Below the pieces are notes generated by a model. That model was not told the DNA's origin and made no database searches. It was given only the letters and a program-made list of their open reading frames with translations. Positions 1-9,618 of a stretch of DNA of 64,000 nucleotides are shown piece after piece. The translations under genes and the position numbers were made by a program. The stretch is from contig DATCLO010000051.1 of the NCBI GenBank assembly GCA_036563875.1, positions 38,752 through 102,751 of the forward strand, given 5' to 3'. This DNA comes from ZC4RG29 sp036563875 (GTDB lineage Bacteria; Bacteroidota; Bacteroidia; Cytophagales; Cyclobacteriaceae). How positions within the stretch are numbered: position 1 is the first letter of the stretch; each line of letters opens with the position of its first letter.

Positions 1-763
1 GCGGAGAAGCCAAGGCTTCTTCTGCGGCACGGCGTGCCCGGTTCTCGCCGCGGGTCTCCGACATGCCCATTACCGCAGCGCCGGCATTCAGCATGACGGC
101 ACGTACATCCTGGAAGTCGACGTTGACGTAGCCGGCCAGCGTAATGATTTCGGCAATCCCCTTGGCCCCGGTGGTGAGCACGTTATCGGCCTGAGCAAAA
201 GCCTGACCTATCGGGAGGTTGCCGTAGATATCGCGGAGTTTATCGTTGAGTATGGTCAGGACAGTATCACAGTTTTGACGCAGTTCGTCGATACCGATCT
301 GTGCCTGAAGCGTCTTCTTCTTGCCTTCCCAGCTGAACGGCACCGTGACGATGCCGACAGTGAGTATATCCATGTCTTTCGCAATCTTGGCGATCACGGG
401 AGCTGCGCCCGTACCGGTTCCACCACCCATTCCGGCGGTGATGAACACCATCTTGGTGCCCTGAAGGAACTCACGGATTTGATCTTTGCTTTCAAGGGCT
501 GCGGCTTTACCAATTTCAGGATTTGCGCCACAACCAAGACCTTCAGTGAGGTTGGCACCGATCTGAAGTTTGTTTGGCACCGGGCTCAAGTCAAGAGCCT
601 GTGCATCCGTATTGCAAACCACGAATTCGACATCCTTGATGCCCTGATTGAACATGTGGTTTACGGCGTTGCTTCCCCCGCCGCCCACGCCGATCACTTT
701 GATGATGGAGCGCGTGCCATGCGTTTTGGGGATGTCGAACTTGTAGGATCCTGTGTCTAACAT
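1..763 (-). CDS. ftsZ: Cell division protein FtsZ (N-terminal part, runs off window)
   Basis: Tubulin-like GTPase that polymerises into the Z ring. Reading from ATG at 763 gives MLDTGSYKFDIPKTHGTRS, then the FtsZ core with an early GVGGGGSNAVN nucleotide-binding segment and the tubulin signature GGGTGTGAAP. The T7-loop region and the C-terminal tail that binds FtsA lie outside the window, since the frame stays open to base 1. It is the last gene seen of the minus-strand division cluster, 73 bases after ftsA. Identity is certain from sequence; only the C-terminus is missing because of the window edge. Confidence 0.97.
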   Translation of the reverse strand, partial: MLDTGSYKFDIPKTHGTRSIIKVIGVGGGGSNAVNHMFNQGIKDVEFVVCNTDAQALDLSPVPNKLQIGANLTEGLGCGANPEIGKAAALESKDQIREFLQGTKMVFITAGMGGGTGTGAAPVIAKIAKDMDILTVGIVTVPFSWEGKKKTLQAQIGIDELRQNCDTVLTILNDKLRDIYGNLPIGQAFAQADNVLTTGAKGIAEIITLAGYVNVDFQDVRAVMLNAGAAVMGMSETRGENRARRAAEEALASP

Positions 764-836
764 ATAAGCGTTTTTAGTGGTTGGTCGTTTGAAAAAATTC
801 CTCGTTCAATTCTCACTGCTGTAAGCAGACCGCATA

Positions 837-2144
837 TCAGTATTCGTGTTTGTCATTAAGGTCGTCGATCAGCAAGCTCTTCGTTTTTGTCAGGATGTCG
901 TTGAAAAAGCTACGCGATGCTGCCAGTCGCTTCGCAGGACGCGCAGGGCGTGCGGCTTCTCGTTGATCCTTGTACTTGTCTTCACGTTCATCGAGTGAAC
1001 GGAAACCAGCGAGCACGAGTCCTACAGCAGTAGAGTACATCGGGCTCTTTACTTCTTCAATCTTGCTCTTACCCAAGTGCTCATTGGGATAACCTACCCG
1101 GGTATCCATGCCGGTCATGTATTCCACGAGTTGCTTGAGGTTATTCAGCTGTGCTCCACCACCAGTGATCACAATACCTCCGGCCAGACGGTTTTCAAAG
1201 CCGGAACTGATGATCTCTGCGTGAGCCATCTCAATGATTTCTTCCATGCGCGCCTGAATGATGCTCGACAGGTTCTTGACTGAGATTTCCTTGGCACGTT
1301 GATTCCGGATGCCAGGGATAGACACGATCTCATTCGGACTCGCTTCTTCAGCGATAGCGCGACCGAATTTTGTCTTGAGCTTTTCCGCTTGTTGCGGGAG
1401 AACATTCAGACCTTGTTTGATGTCATTCGTGATGATGTTACCACCGAACGGAATCACAGCGGTATGCCGGATGATGTTGTCGTAAAAAATCGCGATGTCG
1501 GTTGTTCCACCGCCAATATCGATGAGACATACTCCAGCTTGTTTTTCATCATCACTGAGCGCCGCAAGGCTTGATGCCAAGGGTTCGAGGATCAGGTCTT
1601 CGATTTCCAGGCCGGCGCGACGAACGCACTTGTTCACATTGTTGATAGCATTCGTCTGAGCAGTGATGATGTGAAAGTCCGCTTCCAGGCGGACACCTGA
1701 CATACCAACAGGCTCCTTTATACCGTCTTCATAGTCGACCATATAGTCCTGCGGCATGACGTGTATGATCTGACTTCCCGGTGGAACAACCATCCGGTAC
1801 ATGTCTTGCGTCAGCCGTTCGACATCTGCTACCGTGATTTCGTCTTCCTTTGAGGAACAGGTAATCACACCGTGCTGAATGAAGCTGCGGATGTGCTGAC
1901 CTGCGATACCGACGTTGACGACGCCGATATCAATGCCCGCCTGGTCGCCGGCTTCTTTGATGGCCTTGCCGATGGCGTAAACGGTCTTATCAATGTTGAA
2001 TACGATGCCCTTCACAACGCCTTCCGACTCCGCTTTGCCCATTCCGAGCACCTCAAGTTTGCCGAATTCGTTCTTTCGGCCCGCGATGGCGCAGATCTTG
2101 GTAGTTCCGATATCGAGGCCGACTACAATTTTTTCCTGTTCCAT
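837..2144 (-). CDS. ftsA: Cell division protein FtsA, actin-like ATPase
   Basis: Actin-fold protein that tethers FtsZ to the membrane and recruits later division proteins. The 435-residue product has the phosphate-1 loop GLDIGTTKIC (residues 9-18), phosphate-2 loop LIDIGGGTTDIAIF in the middle, and the adenosine loop GGIVITGGGAQL near residue 320. The C-terminal end (FFNDILTKTKSLLIDD) is suited to an amphipathic membrane-targeting helix. After that helix a short charged tail remains. Length is normal for Bacteroidota FtsA. It lies between ftsQ and ftsZ in the usual order. Confidence 0.97.
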   Translation of the reverse strand: MEQEKIVVGLDIGTTKICAIAGRKNEFGKLEVLGMGKAESEGVVKGIVFNIDKTVYAIGKAIKEAGDQAGIDIGVVNVGIAGQHIRSFIQHGVITCSSKEDEITVADVERLTQDMYRMVVPPGSQIIHVMPQDYMVDYEDGIKEPVGMSGVRLEADFHIITAQTNAINNVNKCVRRAGLEIEDLILEPLASSLAALSDDEKQAGVCLIDIGGGTTDIAIFYDNIIRHTAVIPFGGNIITNDIKQGLNVLPQQAEKLKTKFGRAIAEEASPNEIVSIPGIRNQRAKEISVKNLSSIIQARMEEIIEMAHAEIISSGFENRLAGGIVITGGGAQLNNLKQLVEYMTGMDTRVGYPNEHLGKSKIEEVKSPMYSTAVGLVLAGFRSLDEREDKYKDQREAARPARPAKRLAASRSFFNDILTKTKSLLIDDLNDKHEY

Positions 2145-2196
2145 GTTTGCGTATTGTTATAGTGGTTGTTTTGGTGTTTTTGTTCTACATAAAAAA

Positions 2197-2982
2197 TTAT
2201 TCGTATCCCGGATTGCGCTCGGCCACGATCTGTCCTTCGTATTCCAGATTCACGCGGCCGTATTTATTCCATCCGGTCCTGGGCAAAATTTCTTTATAGT
2301 AAATGTTCAGCTTCGCGAACTTCCGTTCGAAATCTTCAGGCCTTCCAAATTCGATGCGCTCATCACCAACCTGCGGGTACATGCTGATACGGCCTTTGTT
2401 GTCGATGTCGAGCTGCGCGATCTGCGCCTTCCAGAACTCATCGGCCTGGATGTAGTGTAGCAATTCAAGAAGAGCACGTCCTTCCTCTGATTCTGCAATG
2501 TTATCAGCCTGCAGCAGCGCTGCTGCGCGCGGTCCGCTGATCAGGGTCGCGCGAGACGTAAACTTGTCGGACGCAGGCATAATGGTTCCATCCTCTGCGA
2601 TATATCCGTCAGGTCCGTCGTTTCTCACGATCCGTGCCACGGGACGGCGCAGGCGAACGTTCACTACCAGGTTGCCCTTCAGGTCGTTGTACAACTCGGC
2701 CTCTTTCACATAGCTGTCCTGACGAATCCGTTTTTCGATATCATTAAGGTCGATGCTCTTCACATCTGCTCCGCGAAGCGCTTCGACATCCGTTGCCATC
2801 AGCTTCATGATATCACGTTCGTCCATAAAATGGTTGTCGCCGATGTTCTGCATGCGGATATGTACATCGCGAACCGTGATGACATGATGCTTGCGTTCGC
2901 TAAAGGCGATCAGCGCTCCGACAAACAAGAGCCCTGCGATAATTTTCGCCTCTCTGCGAACATTGATCTTAAGCCAGGCCAT
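2197..2982 (-). CDS. ftsQ: Cell division protein FtsQ
   Basis: Bitopic division protein linking early cytoplasmic and late periplasmic divisome components. A single membrane segment lies at about residues 13-28 (IIAGLLFVGALIAF), followed by a POTRA-like domain (VRDVHIRMQNIGDNHFMDERDI) and a beta-rich C-terminal domain. At 261 residues it is of usual size. Its start overlaps the end of murC by 14 bases, implying translational coupling. Assignment rests on position between murC and ftsA as well as on topology, because FtsQ sequences are poorly conserved. Confidence 0.92.
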   Translation of the reverse strand: MAWLKINVRREAKIIAGLLFVGALIAFSERKHHVITVRDVHIRMQNIGDNHFMDERDIMKLMATDVEALRGADVKSIDLNDIEKRIRQDSYVKEAELYNDLKGNLVVNVRLRRPVARIVRNDGPDGYIAEDGTIMPASDKFTSRATLISGPRAAALLQADNIAESEEGRALLELLHYIQADEFWKAQIAQLDIDNKGRISMYPQVGDERIEFGRPEDFERKFAKLNIYYKEILPRTGWNKYGRVNLEYEGQIVAERNPGYE

Positions 2983-4375
2983 ACTTCCGTTCCAAAAGCT
3001 TTTTTATGGGTTGAACAAACGTGTCTATGTCGCCCGCACCAACCGTGACGATCAACTCAACGTCACGCCCTTCGAGTACTTCCAGCAGATCTGCCTTGCC
3101 GCACCTGATCTTCACTTTGCTCGTCACATCCTTCATGATCATATCGGAATCCACACCCGGAATTGGCAATTCGCGTGCGGGATAGATGTCCATAAGTATA
3201 AGTTCATCAGCCAGGCTGAGGCTTTCAGCAAAGCCGGATGCGAAATCCCGGGTGCGCGTGTAGAGGTGTGGCTGAAACACAACCGTCAGGCGCAGCTCAG
3301 GATACATCGACTTCACCGAAGTGAGAAACGCCTTTATTTCTGCCGGGTGATGCGCATAGTCGTCAATGAAAACAAGACGCGGTGTCTGAATAATAAACTC
3401 AAACCTGCGCTTCACTCCCTTGAACGACTTCAATCCTTCGCGTATGCGATCTATCTCAACGCCGCACAGGCTTGCTGCCACGCTTGCGGCGATTGCATTT
3501 TCGACGTTATGAAAACCGGGGACACCAAGCTCAATTTTTTCTACTGCAGCAAAACCATGCAACTCGAATTCAAAAAATCCGCGCTTTGCGGTGACATTGC
3601 CGGCAAAAAACTGCCCCCGGGTTAAACCATAAGTGTGTGTATGTATGCGTGCCGCCCCTGCGGCGAGGAGGTCCGCTACTGATTCATGAATCACGAGATG
3701 ACCACCATCACGCACCTGACCGATAAACTCGCGATATGTATTTACCATCTGATCATGATCACCATAAATATCAAGGTGATCCGGATCCGCGGACGTCACT
3801 ACTGCGATCTGCGGGAACAGGCGAAGGAATGAACGATCGAATTCGTCCGCTTCCGCCACAACCACTGTGTTCTCCGAGCGTCCGCCACTCGTGACGAGAT
3901 TCGACTCGTAATTCGCCGTAACCCCACCCAGGAAGGCCACCATGTCCTTACCTGCCACACGCAGTATGTGCGCAATGAGCGACGACGTCGTAGTCTTGCC
4001 GTGCGTGCCTGCCACTGCCACTGTTGGATGTTCACGGGCAATGAGTCCCAGTACCTCAGAACGCTTCATTACCTTATAGCCTTCGTTGCGCAGGTAATTG
4101 AGCTCCTGATGGTCTTTCGGCAATGCCGGCGTAAACACTACAAGCGAGCCATTCTTATCATCGCGAACTTCGGCAGGAATGCGGTCGACTTCGTCCTCGT
4201 AGTGGATCTCCATTCCTTCTTCACTCAACTGGTCGGTTAATGTTGTTCGCGTACGGTCGTATCCCCACACGCGCGCGCCACCACGATGAAACCAGCGTGC
4301 AAGAGCGCTCATGCCAATGCCGCCTATTCCAAGAAAGTACACGTTATGGTATTGACCAGTCCGCATTCGTTTCAC
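2969..4375 (-). CDS. murC: UDP-N-acetylmuramate--L-alanine ligase MurC
   Basis: Adds L-alanine to UDP-MurNAc, the first step of stem-peptide synthesis in the cytoplasm. The 468-residue protein starts with the Rossmann motif GIGGIGMSALARWF, carries the Mur ligase ATP-binding motif AGTHGKTTTSSL near residue 120, and has the central EADEFDRSFL motif and the C-terminal DDYAHHPAEIKA motif typical of MurC. It lies 2 bases downstream of murG and overlaps ftsQ. No ddl gene is fused or adjacent, unlike in enterobacteria. Confidence 0.97.
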   Translation of the reverse strand: MKRMRTGQYHNVYFLGIGGIGMSALARWFHRGGARVWGYDRTRTTLTDQLSEEGMEIHYEDEVDRIPAEVRDDKNGSLVVFTPALPKDHQELNYLRNEGYKVMKRSEVLGLIAREHPTVAVAGTHGKTTTSSLIAHILRVAGKDMVAFLGGVTANYESNLVTSGGRSENTVVVAEADEFDRSFLRLFPQIAVVTSADPDHLDIYGDHDQMVNTYREFIGQVRDGGHLVIHESVADLLAAGAARIHTHTYGLTRGQFFAGNVTAKRGFFEFELHGFAAVEKIELGVPGFHNVENAIAASVAASLCGVEIDRIREGLKSFKGVKRRFEFIIQTPRLVFIDDYAHHPAEIKAFLTSVKSMYPELRLTVVFQPHLYTRTRDFASGFAESLSLADELILMDIYPARELPIPGVDSDMIMKDVTSKVKIRCGKADLLEVLEGRDVELIVTVGAGDIDTFVQPIKKLLERKYGLA

Positions 4376-4377
4376 TT

Positions 4378-5505
4378 CTACGCCTGTTGGCCAGGGCCCT
4401 TTAACAGCTTTTCAATTTCATCGACAATGTCGCTCGTGGCGTTTGGCCGCGCGAGTTTTGCAATGTTCCGGCTCAACTCTTGCGCACGCCGTTCGTCGAA
4501 CATCAACTTAAGCGCTTCGTCCACGAGCTTTTCGACAGCTTCGTTGTCGGGAATCATCACGGCAGCACCCTTTGAAGTAAGTGCTTCTGCATTTTTTCTC
4601 TGGTGATCTTCCGCGACATTCGGCGAAGGCACCAGGATGCAAGGCCTCTGCGCAATGCACAGTTCCGACACTGCCAATGCGCCCGAACGCGACACAACCA
4701 CATCCGCAGCAGCGTAAGCCAAATCCATTTCTCGGATGAAGTCATGTATCCGCATCCGGCTCGTATTGAACGCACTTACTCTGTCCTTGCACGCCAGGTA
4801 GTAGTTCTTACCCGTTTGCCAAATCACCTGCACGCGCGCGTCAATGAGCTTTTCGATTCCTGCAAGCACACTTTCATTTATAGTTCGTGCGCCGAGACTT
4901 CCACCGAGGATCAGCAACGTCTTGGTGTCCTCATCGAATCCAAAATGACGAAGCCCCTCAGCACGCTTTCCTTGAATGTTAAGGAGATCTTTCCTCACAG
5001 GGTTGCCGGTCAGGACAATCTTTTCGCTCGGAAAGTATTTCTCCATGCCTTCATACGCTACGCAAACCTTGCTCACTCTGCCCGCGACCTGTTTGTTTGC
5101 AAGTCCTGCAAAAGAGTTCTGCTCCTGAATGAGCGACGGAATGCCGCGGCGCGTTGCTGCCATCAGCACCGGGCCACTGGCGTATCCACCTGTTCCCACA
5201 ACCACATCCGGGCGAAACGATTTTAGTATCGACTTTGCCTTGAAATAACTTGCCACCACCTTCACAGGGAACAGCAGGTTGGACAACGTCAGCCGACGCT
5301 GAAGACCACTAATCCACAGACCAATGATCTTGTATCCTGCCTCGGGCACACGCGTCATCTCCATTCTTCCTTTGGCGCCTACGAACAGTATTTCCGACTG
5401 CGGATACCGCTCGCGGAACTCGTTGGCAATTGCCAACGCAGGAAAAATGTGACCACCTGTTCCTCCACCGCTTACGATCATTCGATATGGTTTCTGTTTA
5501 TCCAA
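4378..5505 (-). CDS. murG: UDP-N-acetylglucosamine transferase MurG
   Basis: GT28 glycosyltransferase converting lipid I to lipid II on the inner face of the membrane. The N-terminal GlcNAc/lipid-binding loop SGGGTGGHIFPALAIANE is at residues 13-30, and the second loop GTGGYASGPVLMAA is near residue 105. The C-terminal nucleotide-sugar domain has GGSLGARTINE and VSRSGALAVSEL. Length of 375 residues is normal. It sits 9 bases after ftsW and 2 bases before murC, so it is part of one continuous transcription unit. Confidence 0.97.
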   Translation of the reverse strand: MDKQKPYRMIVSGGGTGGHIFPALAIANEFRERYPQSEILFVGAKGRMEMTRVPEAGYKIIGLWISGLQRRLTLSNLLFPVKVVASYFKAKSILKSFRPDVVVGTGGYASGPVLMAATRRGIPSLIQEQNSFAGLANKQVAGRVSKVCVAYEGMEKYFPSEKIVLTGNPVRKDLLNIQGKRAEGLRHFGFDEDTKTLLILGGSLGARTINESVLAGIEKLIDARVQVIWQTGKNYYLACKDRVSAFNTSRMRIHDFIREMDLAYAAADVVVSRSGALAVSELCIAQRPCILVPSPNVAEDHQRKNAEALTSKGAAVMIPDNEAVEKLVDEALKLMFDERRAQELSRNIAKLARPNATSDIVDEIEKLLKGPGQQA

Positions 5506-5514
5506 ATCGTTTCG

Positions 5515-6696
5515 CTACGCCGCCTTGCTCGCAATCCTGTTTGTCGTGATCCGTTTATTACCACCCTCCGTTTGCGTCGCAAAGTCTTCCTGCTCACCGC
5601 GGCTCACACTCAGGATGATGCCCAATGCAAGCCCGGAGAATACCATGGATGTACCTCCCATGGAAATAAGCGGCAGGGGCTGGCCTGTGATCGGTCCGAG
5701 CCCAACAACCACACCCATGTTCACCAGGGCCTGACAGACAAGATCGAAACTCAAGCCTGCCGAAAGCAGCCCACCAAACGCCCTTTCACTCTTGTACGCC
5801 GCTTTCATTCCACGGTGAAGCAGTATGAGGTAGAGCATGACGATGGTCACACCACCAATCAGCCCATACTCCTCTATTATTATCGCAAAAATGAAATCTG
5901 AATAAGGGTGCGGAAGAATGTTCCGCTGATCGCTGTTACCCGGGCCTTTACCGGTAATGCCACCGGAAGCAACTGCAATGCGCGCATGCCGCGCCTGGAA
6001 CGGAAGTTCATCACCCTCGATGAACGCAGTGACGCGGTGCATGGCAGTCTCAGCCCGAACACCATACTTGAGACCCAGCGCACCAAACAACACGCCGACG
6101 AACATCAGCATCGCGAGATAGCGTGCCGGAACCCTGCCGATAAACATGATCAGCATGCATGTCAACAGCAGGAGGATTGCTGTAGAAAGATTCGTGAGTG
6201 CAATAAGACCACAGATTGTCCCGCACCAGAAAAGAATCGGGATGAGCGACTCTTTGATGTCGCCAATGTTTTGCTGCCGCTTTGCCAGCATGCTCGCCAG
6301 GTTGACAATCAGCGCCAGTCCGGCAAAGTCCGAAGGCTGGAACGAGGTGTTGATAACAGGAATTTGTATCCACCGTGCGGCATCGTTCAGTGTCACACCG
6401 TTCGTGAACGTGAAGATGAGCAGCGGCACGCTGACCCACAGTCCGATCTTTGAAAGTCCAGAGTAATAACGATAGTCGACCCGATGCGCAAGCCACATCG
6501 CGACGAGTCCGATGATGACGTGCATTGTATGCGTAATGATCAATCGCTCAGGGCTGACCATACGTCGATACGCCAGCGTCCCAATGGAGCTGTATACGAC
6601 GAGAATGCTCACAAGCGACAGTGCAAACACTACAGCCCATATCACCCTGTCGCCCTTGAGATTGTTGTCAGCCCATATTTTGATGCTACTGATCAT
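5515..6696 (-). CDS. ftsW: SEDS-family septal glycosyltransferase FtsW
   Basis: Polytopic SEDS protein that polymerises lipid II at the septum with its partner FtsI, encoded in the same cluster. The 393-residue product has about ten hydrophobic segments, the first near residues 19-40. The FtsW/RodA/SpoVE signature is present, with the PYSDFIFAIIIEEYGLIGG stretch and the late P(L)PLISMGGTSM segment. The C-terminal tail after residue 365 is polar and cytoplasmic. It follows a 107-residue unknown gene by 6 bases. Confidence 0.95.
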   Translation of the reverse strand: MISSIKIWADNNLKGDRVIWAVVFALSLVSILVVYSSIGTLAYRRMVSPERLIITHTMHVIIGLVAMWLAHRVDYRYYSGLSKIGLWVSVPLLIFTFTNGVTLNDAARWIQIPVINTSFQPSDFAGLALIVNLASMLAKRQQNIGDIKESLIPILFWCGTICGLIALTNLSTAILLLLTCMLIMFIGRVPARYLAMLMFVGVLFGALGLKYGVRAETAMHRVTAFIEGDELPFQARHARIAVASGGITGKGPGNSDQRNILPHPYSDFIFAIIIEEYGLIGGVTIVMLYLILLHRGMKAAYKSERAFGGLLSAGLSFDLVCQALVNMGVVVGLGPITGQPLPLISMGGTSMVFSGLALGIILSVSRGEQEDFATQTEGGNKRITTNRIASKAA

Positions 6697-6702
6697 TCGC
6701 TC

Positions 6703-7026
6703 TTATCGTGTAAGTGTTTTGATGTAGGATTCCAGATGGATCCGCACTAAATCTGCTGCGATCCGAATCTTAAGCGTCTCGCGCCCTTCTTCGTCAGCAA
6801 GCCAAAGGCAGTACATGCATTCCGCAAGCGCACGCTTTGCCGTTGTCAGCCGGCGAAGCTTGCCATCTGAAGTTTCATCCTCAAATGCCGATGCCGTGCA
6901 ATCTGCGACCTGAAGGGCATAATCATGTGCGGGATGAGCCAGCAAAAAAGACTTGTGGTACATGGAGAATCGCCCCACTGCGTTCACCAGTTTGTACACA
7001 TGCTTCCGAATGATACGCTTCTTCAA
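6703..7026 (-). CDS. Hypothetical small helical protein inside the dcw cluster
   Basis: I do not recognise this 107-residue protein. It is rich in Lys, Arg, Ala and Leu and looks entirely alpha-helical, with three or four amphipathic helices (KHVYKLVNAVGRF, HDYALQVADCTASAFE, RLTTAKRALAECMYCLWLADEE, LKIRIAADLVRIHLESYIKTL). It has no signal peptide or membrane segment. It has two cysteines and several aromatic residues. The gene starts 11 bases after murD and ends 6 bases before ftsW, so it is almost certainly translated from the dcw mRNA. A distant four-helix-bundle relationship is possible but not shown. Confidence 0.8.
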   Translation of the reverse strand: MKKRIIRKHVYKLVNAVGRFSMYHKSFLLAHPAHDYALQVADCTASAFEDETSDGKLRRLTTAKRALAECMYCLWLADEEGRETLKIRIAADLVRIHLESYIKTLTR

Positions 7027-7037
7027 TTCTTTATATG

Positions 7038-8387
7038 TTATGCGTTCACACGTTGTTCTTCTGCCAGTTCCTTCACCGCTGCCCTGAACTGGTCGCCGCG
7101 ATCTTCATAGTTTCGAAACAGGTCGAAGCTGGCACATGCCGGCGAAAGGAGAACTACATCACCCGACGCTGCTTCTTTTAGTGCCATCCGAACCAACTCA
7201 CGCACGTCTTGCGTCTCGCGAATTATCGCCACGACATCACGGAAAGCGCGTCTGAGTTTCTCATTGTCCTTTCCAAGGCAAATCAGGACCTTCACCTTCT
7301 TCTTAACCTCATCCATGATCTGGCCGTAGTCATTACCCTTGTCAATTCCGCCGGCAATCCAGATCAGTGGACCAGGATAACTGCTTAGGGCATATGCTAC
7401 GGAGTCGACGTTTGTCGCCTTGGAGTCGTTAATGAAGGTTACACCGTTGATGGTTCCCACAGGTTCCAGGCGATGCGGCGCATTCCGGAATGTCATCAGC
7501 GCCTTTCGTATGGTATCCGGTCCAACCCCCGCCAGCCGCGCGGCCGACACAGCGGCCATCGTATTGATGAGATTGTGCGGACCAACCAGCGTTGTGTCGG
7601 ATTGTTTTACGCGAAATGTCTCACCTACCGTAAAGACCATTTCCTTGCCGTCGTAGTACGACTCCGTTTCGCGGCGGAGCGAAACGCGGATTTGCTGAGG
7701 ACGAATAACACGCTTGATAACTTCTTCCGAGATGATGGGGTCGTCGGCCACATAAATGAAATACCGGTCTGAACCCATGTTACGGATGAGCTGGAATTTC
7801 GAATCCGTGTACTCGCTCATCGACTTGTACCGATCAAGATGATCAGGCGTGATGTTCAGCAGTATTCCCACAAGCGGGTTAAACATCGCTGTTCCGTCAA
7901 GCTGGAAGCTGCTTACTTCCAGCACGTACCAATCGTAGTTCCCGGTGGCAACCTGACGCGCGAAGCTGATACCAACATTGCCGGCAAGCGCTACGTTGTA
8001 TCCTGCTTCACGAAGCAGGTGATACGTGAGCAGCGTGGTTGTGGTTTTTCCGTTGGTGCCCGTTATAGCGATAATGTTGCTCCGCGTATAGCGGAAGGCA
8101 AACTCGATTTCATCAATAATTTCAATTCCCGCTTTCACCGCCGCAGCAACCACCGGTGCAGTCGGAGGTATTCCCGGACTTTTCACCATGAGGTTGCAAT
8201 CCAGAACGCGGTCAAGCGTATGCGTTCCTTCTTCGAATGCTATGCCAGCAGCCGTCAACTCATCTTTATACTTGTCGGCAATGACGCCGCGATCAGAAAC
8301 AAAAACATCATACCCCTGCGCTTTCGCCAGAAGGGCGGCTCCTGTTCCGCTTTCGCCCGCACCCAATATGGTAACGCGTTGCCTCAT
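7038..8387 (-). CDS. murD: UDP-N-acetylmuramoylalanine--D-glutamate ligase MurD
   Basis: Adds D-glutamate to UDP-MurNAc-L-Ala in the cytoplasm. The 449-residue protein has an N-terminal nucleotide-binding fold (ILGAGESGTGAALLAKAQG), the ATP motif ITGTNGKTTTTLLTYHLL near residue 110, the DHLDRY motif, and the NDSKATNVDSVAYAL motif in the C-terminal domain. Its first codons overlap the end of mraY by 4 bases (ATGA type), so the two are translationally coupled. Confidence 0.97.
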   Translation of the reverse strand: MRQRVTILGAGESGTGAALLAKAQGYDVFVSDRGVIADKYKDELTAAGIAFEEGTHTLDRVLDCNLMVKSPGIPPTAPVVAAAVKAGIEIIDEIEFAFRYTRSNIIAITGTNGKTTTTLLTYHLLREAGYNVALAGNVGISFARQVATGNYDWYVLEVSSFQLDGTAMFNPLVGILLNITPDHLDRYKSMSEYTDSKFQLIRNMGSDRYFIYVADDPIISEEVIKRVIRPQQIRVSLRRETESYYDGKEMVFTVGETFRVKQSDTTLVGPHNLINTMAAVSAARLAGVGPDTIRKALMTFRNAPHRLEPVGTINGVTFINDSKATNVDSVAYALSSYPGPLIWIAGGIDKGNDYGQIMDEVKKKVKVLICLGKDNEKLRRAFRDVVAIIRETQDVRELVRMALKEAASGDVVLLSPACASFDLFRNYEDRGDQFRAAVKELAEEQRVNA

Positions 8388-9610
8388 CTCAGTTTCAGAG
8401 TTGCCAGGGTTACGATAGCGAGCAGTATACCTACGATCCAGAACCGTGTGACGATCTTGGATTCGTGCAGATTCTTTTTCTGATAGTGATGATGCAGCGG
8501 CGACATCAGGAAAATGCGCCGGCCTTCGCCGTATTTGCGTTTCGTATACTTGAAGTATGATACCTGCATGATCACAGAAAGATTCTCAATCAGGAAAATT
8601 CCGCAAAGCACCGGTATGAGCAGTTCCTTTCGAACGGCCAGCGCAAGCACAGCAATGATTCCGCCCAGCGTGAGGCTGCCGGTATCGCCCATGAATACCT
8701 GGGCGGGATAAGCATTGTACCAAAGAAAGCCCAGGCATGCCCCGACAAAAGCAGAGCAGAAGATTACCAGTTCACCCAGGTTAGGAATGTACATGATGTT
8801 GAGATAGTTGCTGAAGTCGATACGGCCCGAGAGGTAAGCCAGTATCGCCAGGGTCAGTCCGATAATGCCGGAAGTACCTGCGGCAAGTCCATCAATACCA
8901 TCGGTGATGTTCGCGCCATTAGAGACTGCGGTAATCACGAGGATTACTACGCCGACGTACACAATCCAGGTAAAGTCCGAAGGGACGAAAGGAATCTTTC
9001 CGTAATCGAGCTCATTATTCTTCAGGAACGGGACGGTAGTCTTGGTGGATTTCACATCGCGGAACTGCACTTCGGGCTCCTCGCCATCGGCGGCCAGGCG
9101 GGCGTGAAGCTCGGTTGCCATGGGATCTACCTCGCGAATGATGACGTTGTCATTAAAATAGAGCGTGAGCCCTACGATGAGACCGAGACCAATCTGACCG
9201 AACACTTTGAATCTTCCAGCGAGACCTTTCTTGTCCTTCTTGAACACCTTGATATAGTCGTCCAGGAACCCGATGAGGCCGAGCCACATCGTAGCAACGA
9301 CCAAAAGGATGACGTACACGTTCTCCAGCTTGGCAAACAGCAGTGTAGGTACCAGTATGGCTGCGATGATGATCAGGCCTCCCATAGTGGGAGTTCCTCT
9401 CTTTTCCATTTGCCCCTGCAATCCCAGGTCGCGGATTTCTTCGCCCACTTGTTTGCGACGGAGGAACCGGATAAGGTCTTTGCCAAAGAAAATGGTAATA
9501 AGTAAGGACACGAACGCTGTCATCCCTGCACGGAATGAGATGTACTGAAACACCCCCGCGCCTATCAGGTCATACTCCCGGTCGAGATAATCAAAGAGAT
9601 AGTACAGCAT
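8384..9610 (-). CDS. mraY: Phospho-MurNAc-pentapeptide transferase MraY
   Basis: Integral membrane enzyme that transfers phospho-MurNAc-pentapeptide to undecaprenyl phosphate, making lipid I. Signatures include KRGTPTMGG near residue 70, the catalytic region FLDDYIK with its aspartate pair, NGANITDGIDGLAAG, and MGDTGSLTLGG. At 408 residues it is about 45 longer than proteobacterial MraY. The extra length is a polar insert near residues 160-205 containing ELHARLAADGEEPEVQF, which I recall as usual in Bacteroidota. It overlaps murD and follows murE by 8 bases. Confidence 0.97.
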   Translation of the reverse strand: MLYYLFDYLDREYDLIGAGVFQYISFRAGMTAFVSLLITIFFGKDLIRFLRRKQVGEEIRDLGLQGQMEKRGTPTMGGLIIIAAILVPTLLFAKLENVYVILLVVATMWLGLIGFLDDYIKVFKKDKKGLAGRFKVFGQIGLGLIVGLTLYFNDNVIIREVDPMATELHARLAADGEEPEVQFRDVKSTKTTVPFLKNNELDYGKIPFVPSDFTWIVYVGVVILVITAVSNGANITDGIDGLAAGTSGIIGLTLAILAYLSGRIDFSNYLNIMYIPNLGELVIFCSAFVGACLGFLWYNAYPAQVFMGDTGSLTLGGIIAVLALAVRKELLIPVLCGIFLIENLSVIMQVSYFKYTKRKYGEGRRIFLMSPLHHHYQKKNLHESKIVTRFWIVGILLAIVTLATLKLR

Positions 9611-9618
9611 TCACCGGT

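Noticed and set aside
275..760. 161-codon plus-strand frame opposite ftsZ
   Set aside because: Pure complement of the conserved ftsZ coding sequence, which is intact on the minus strand.
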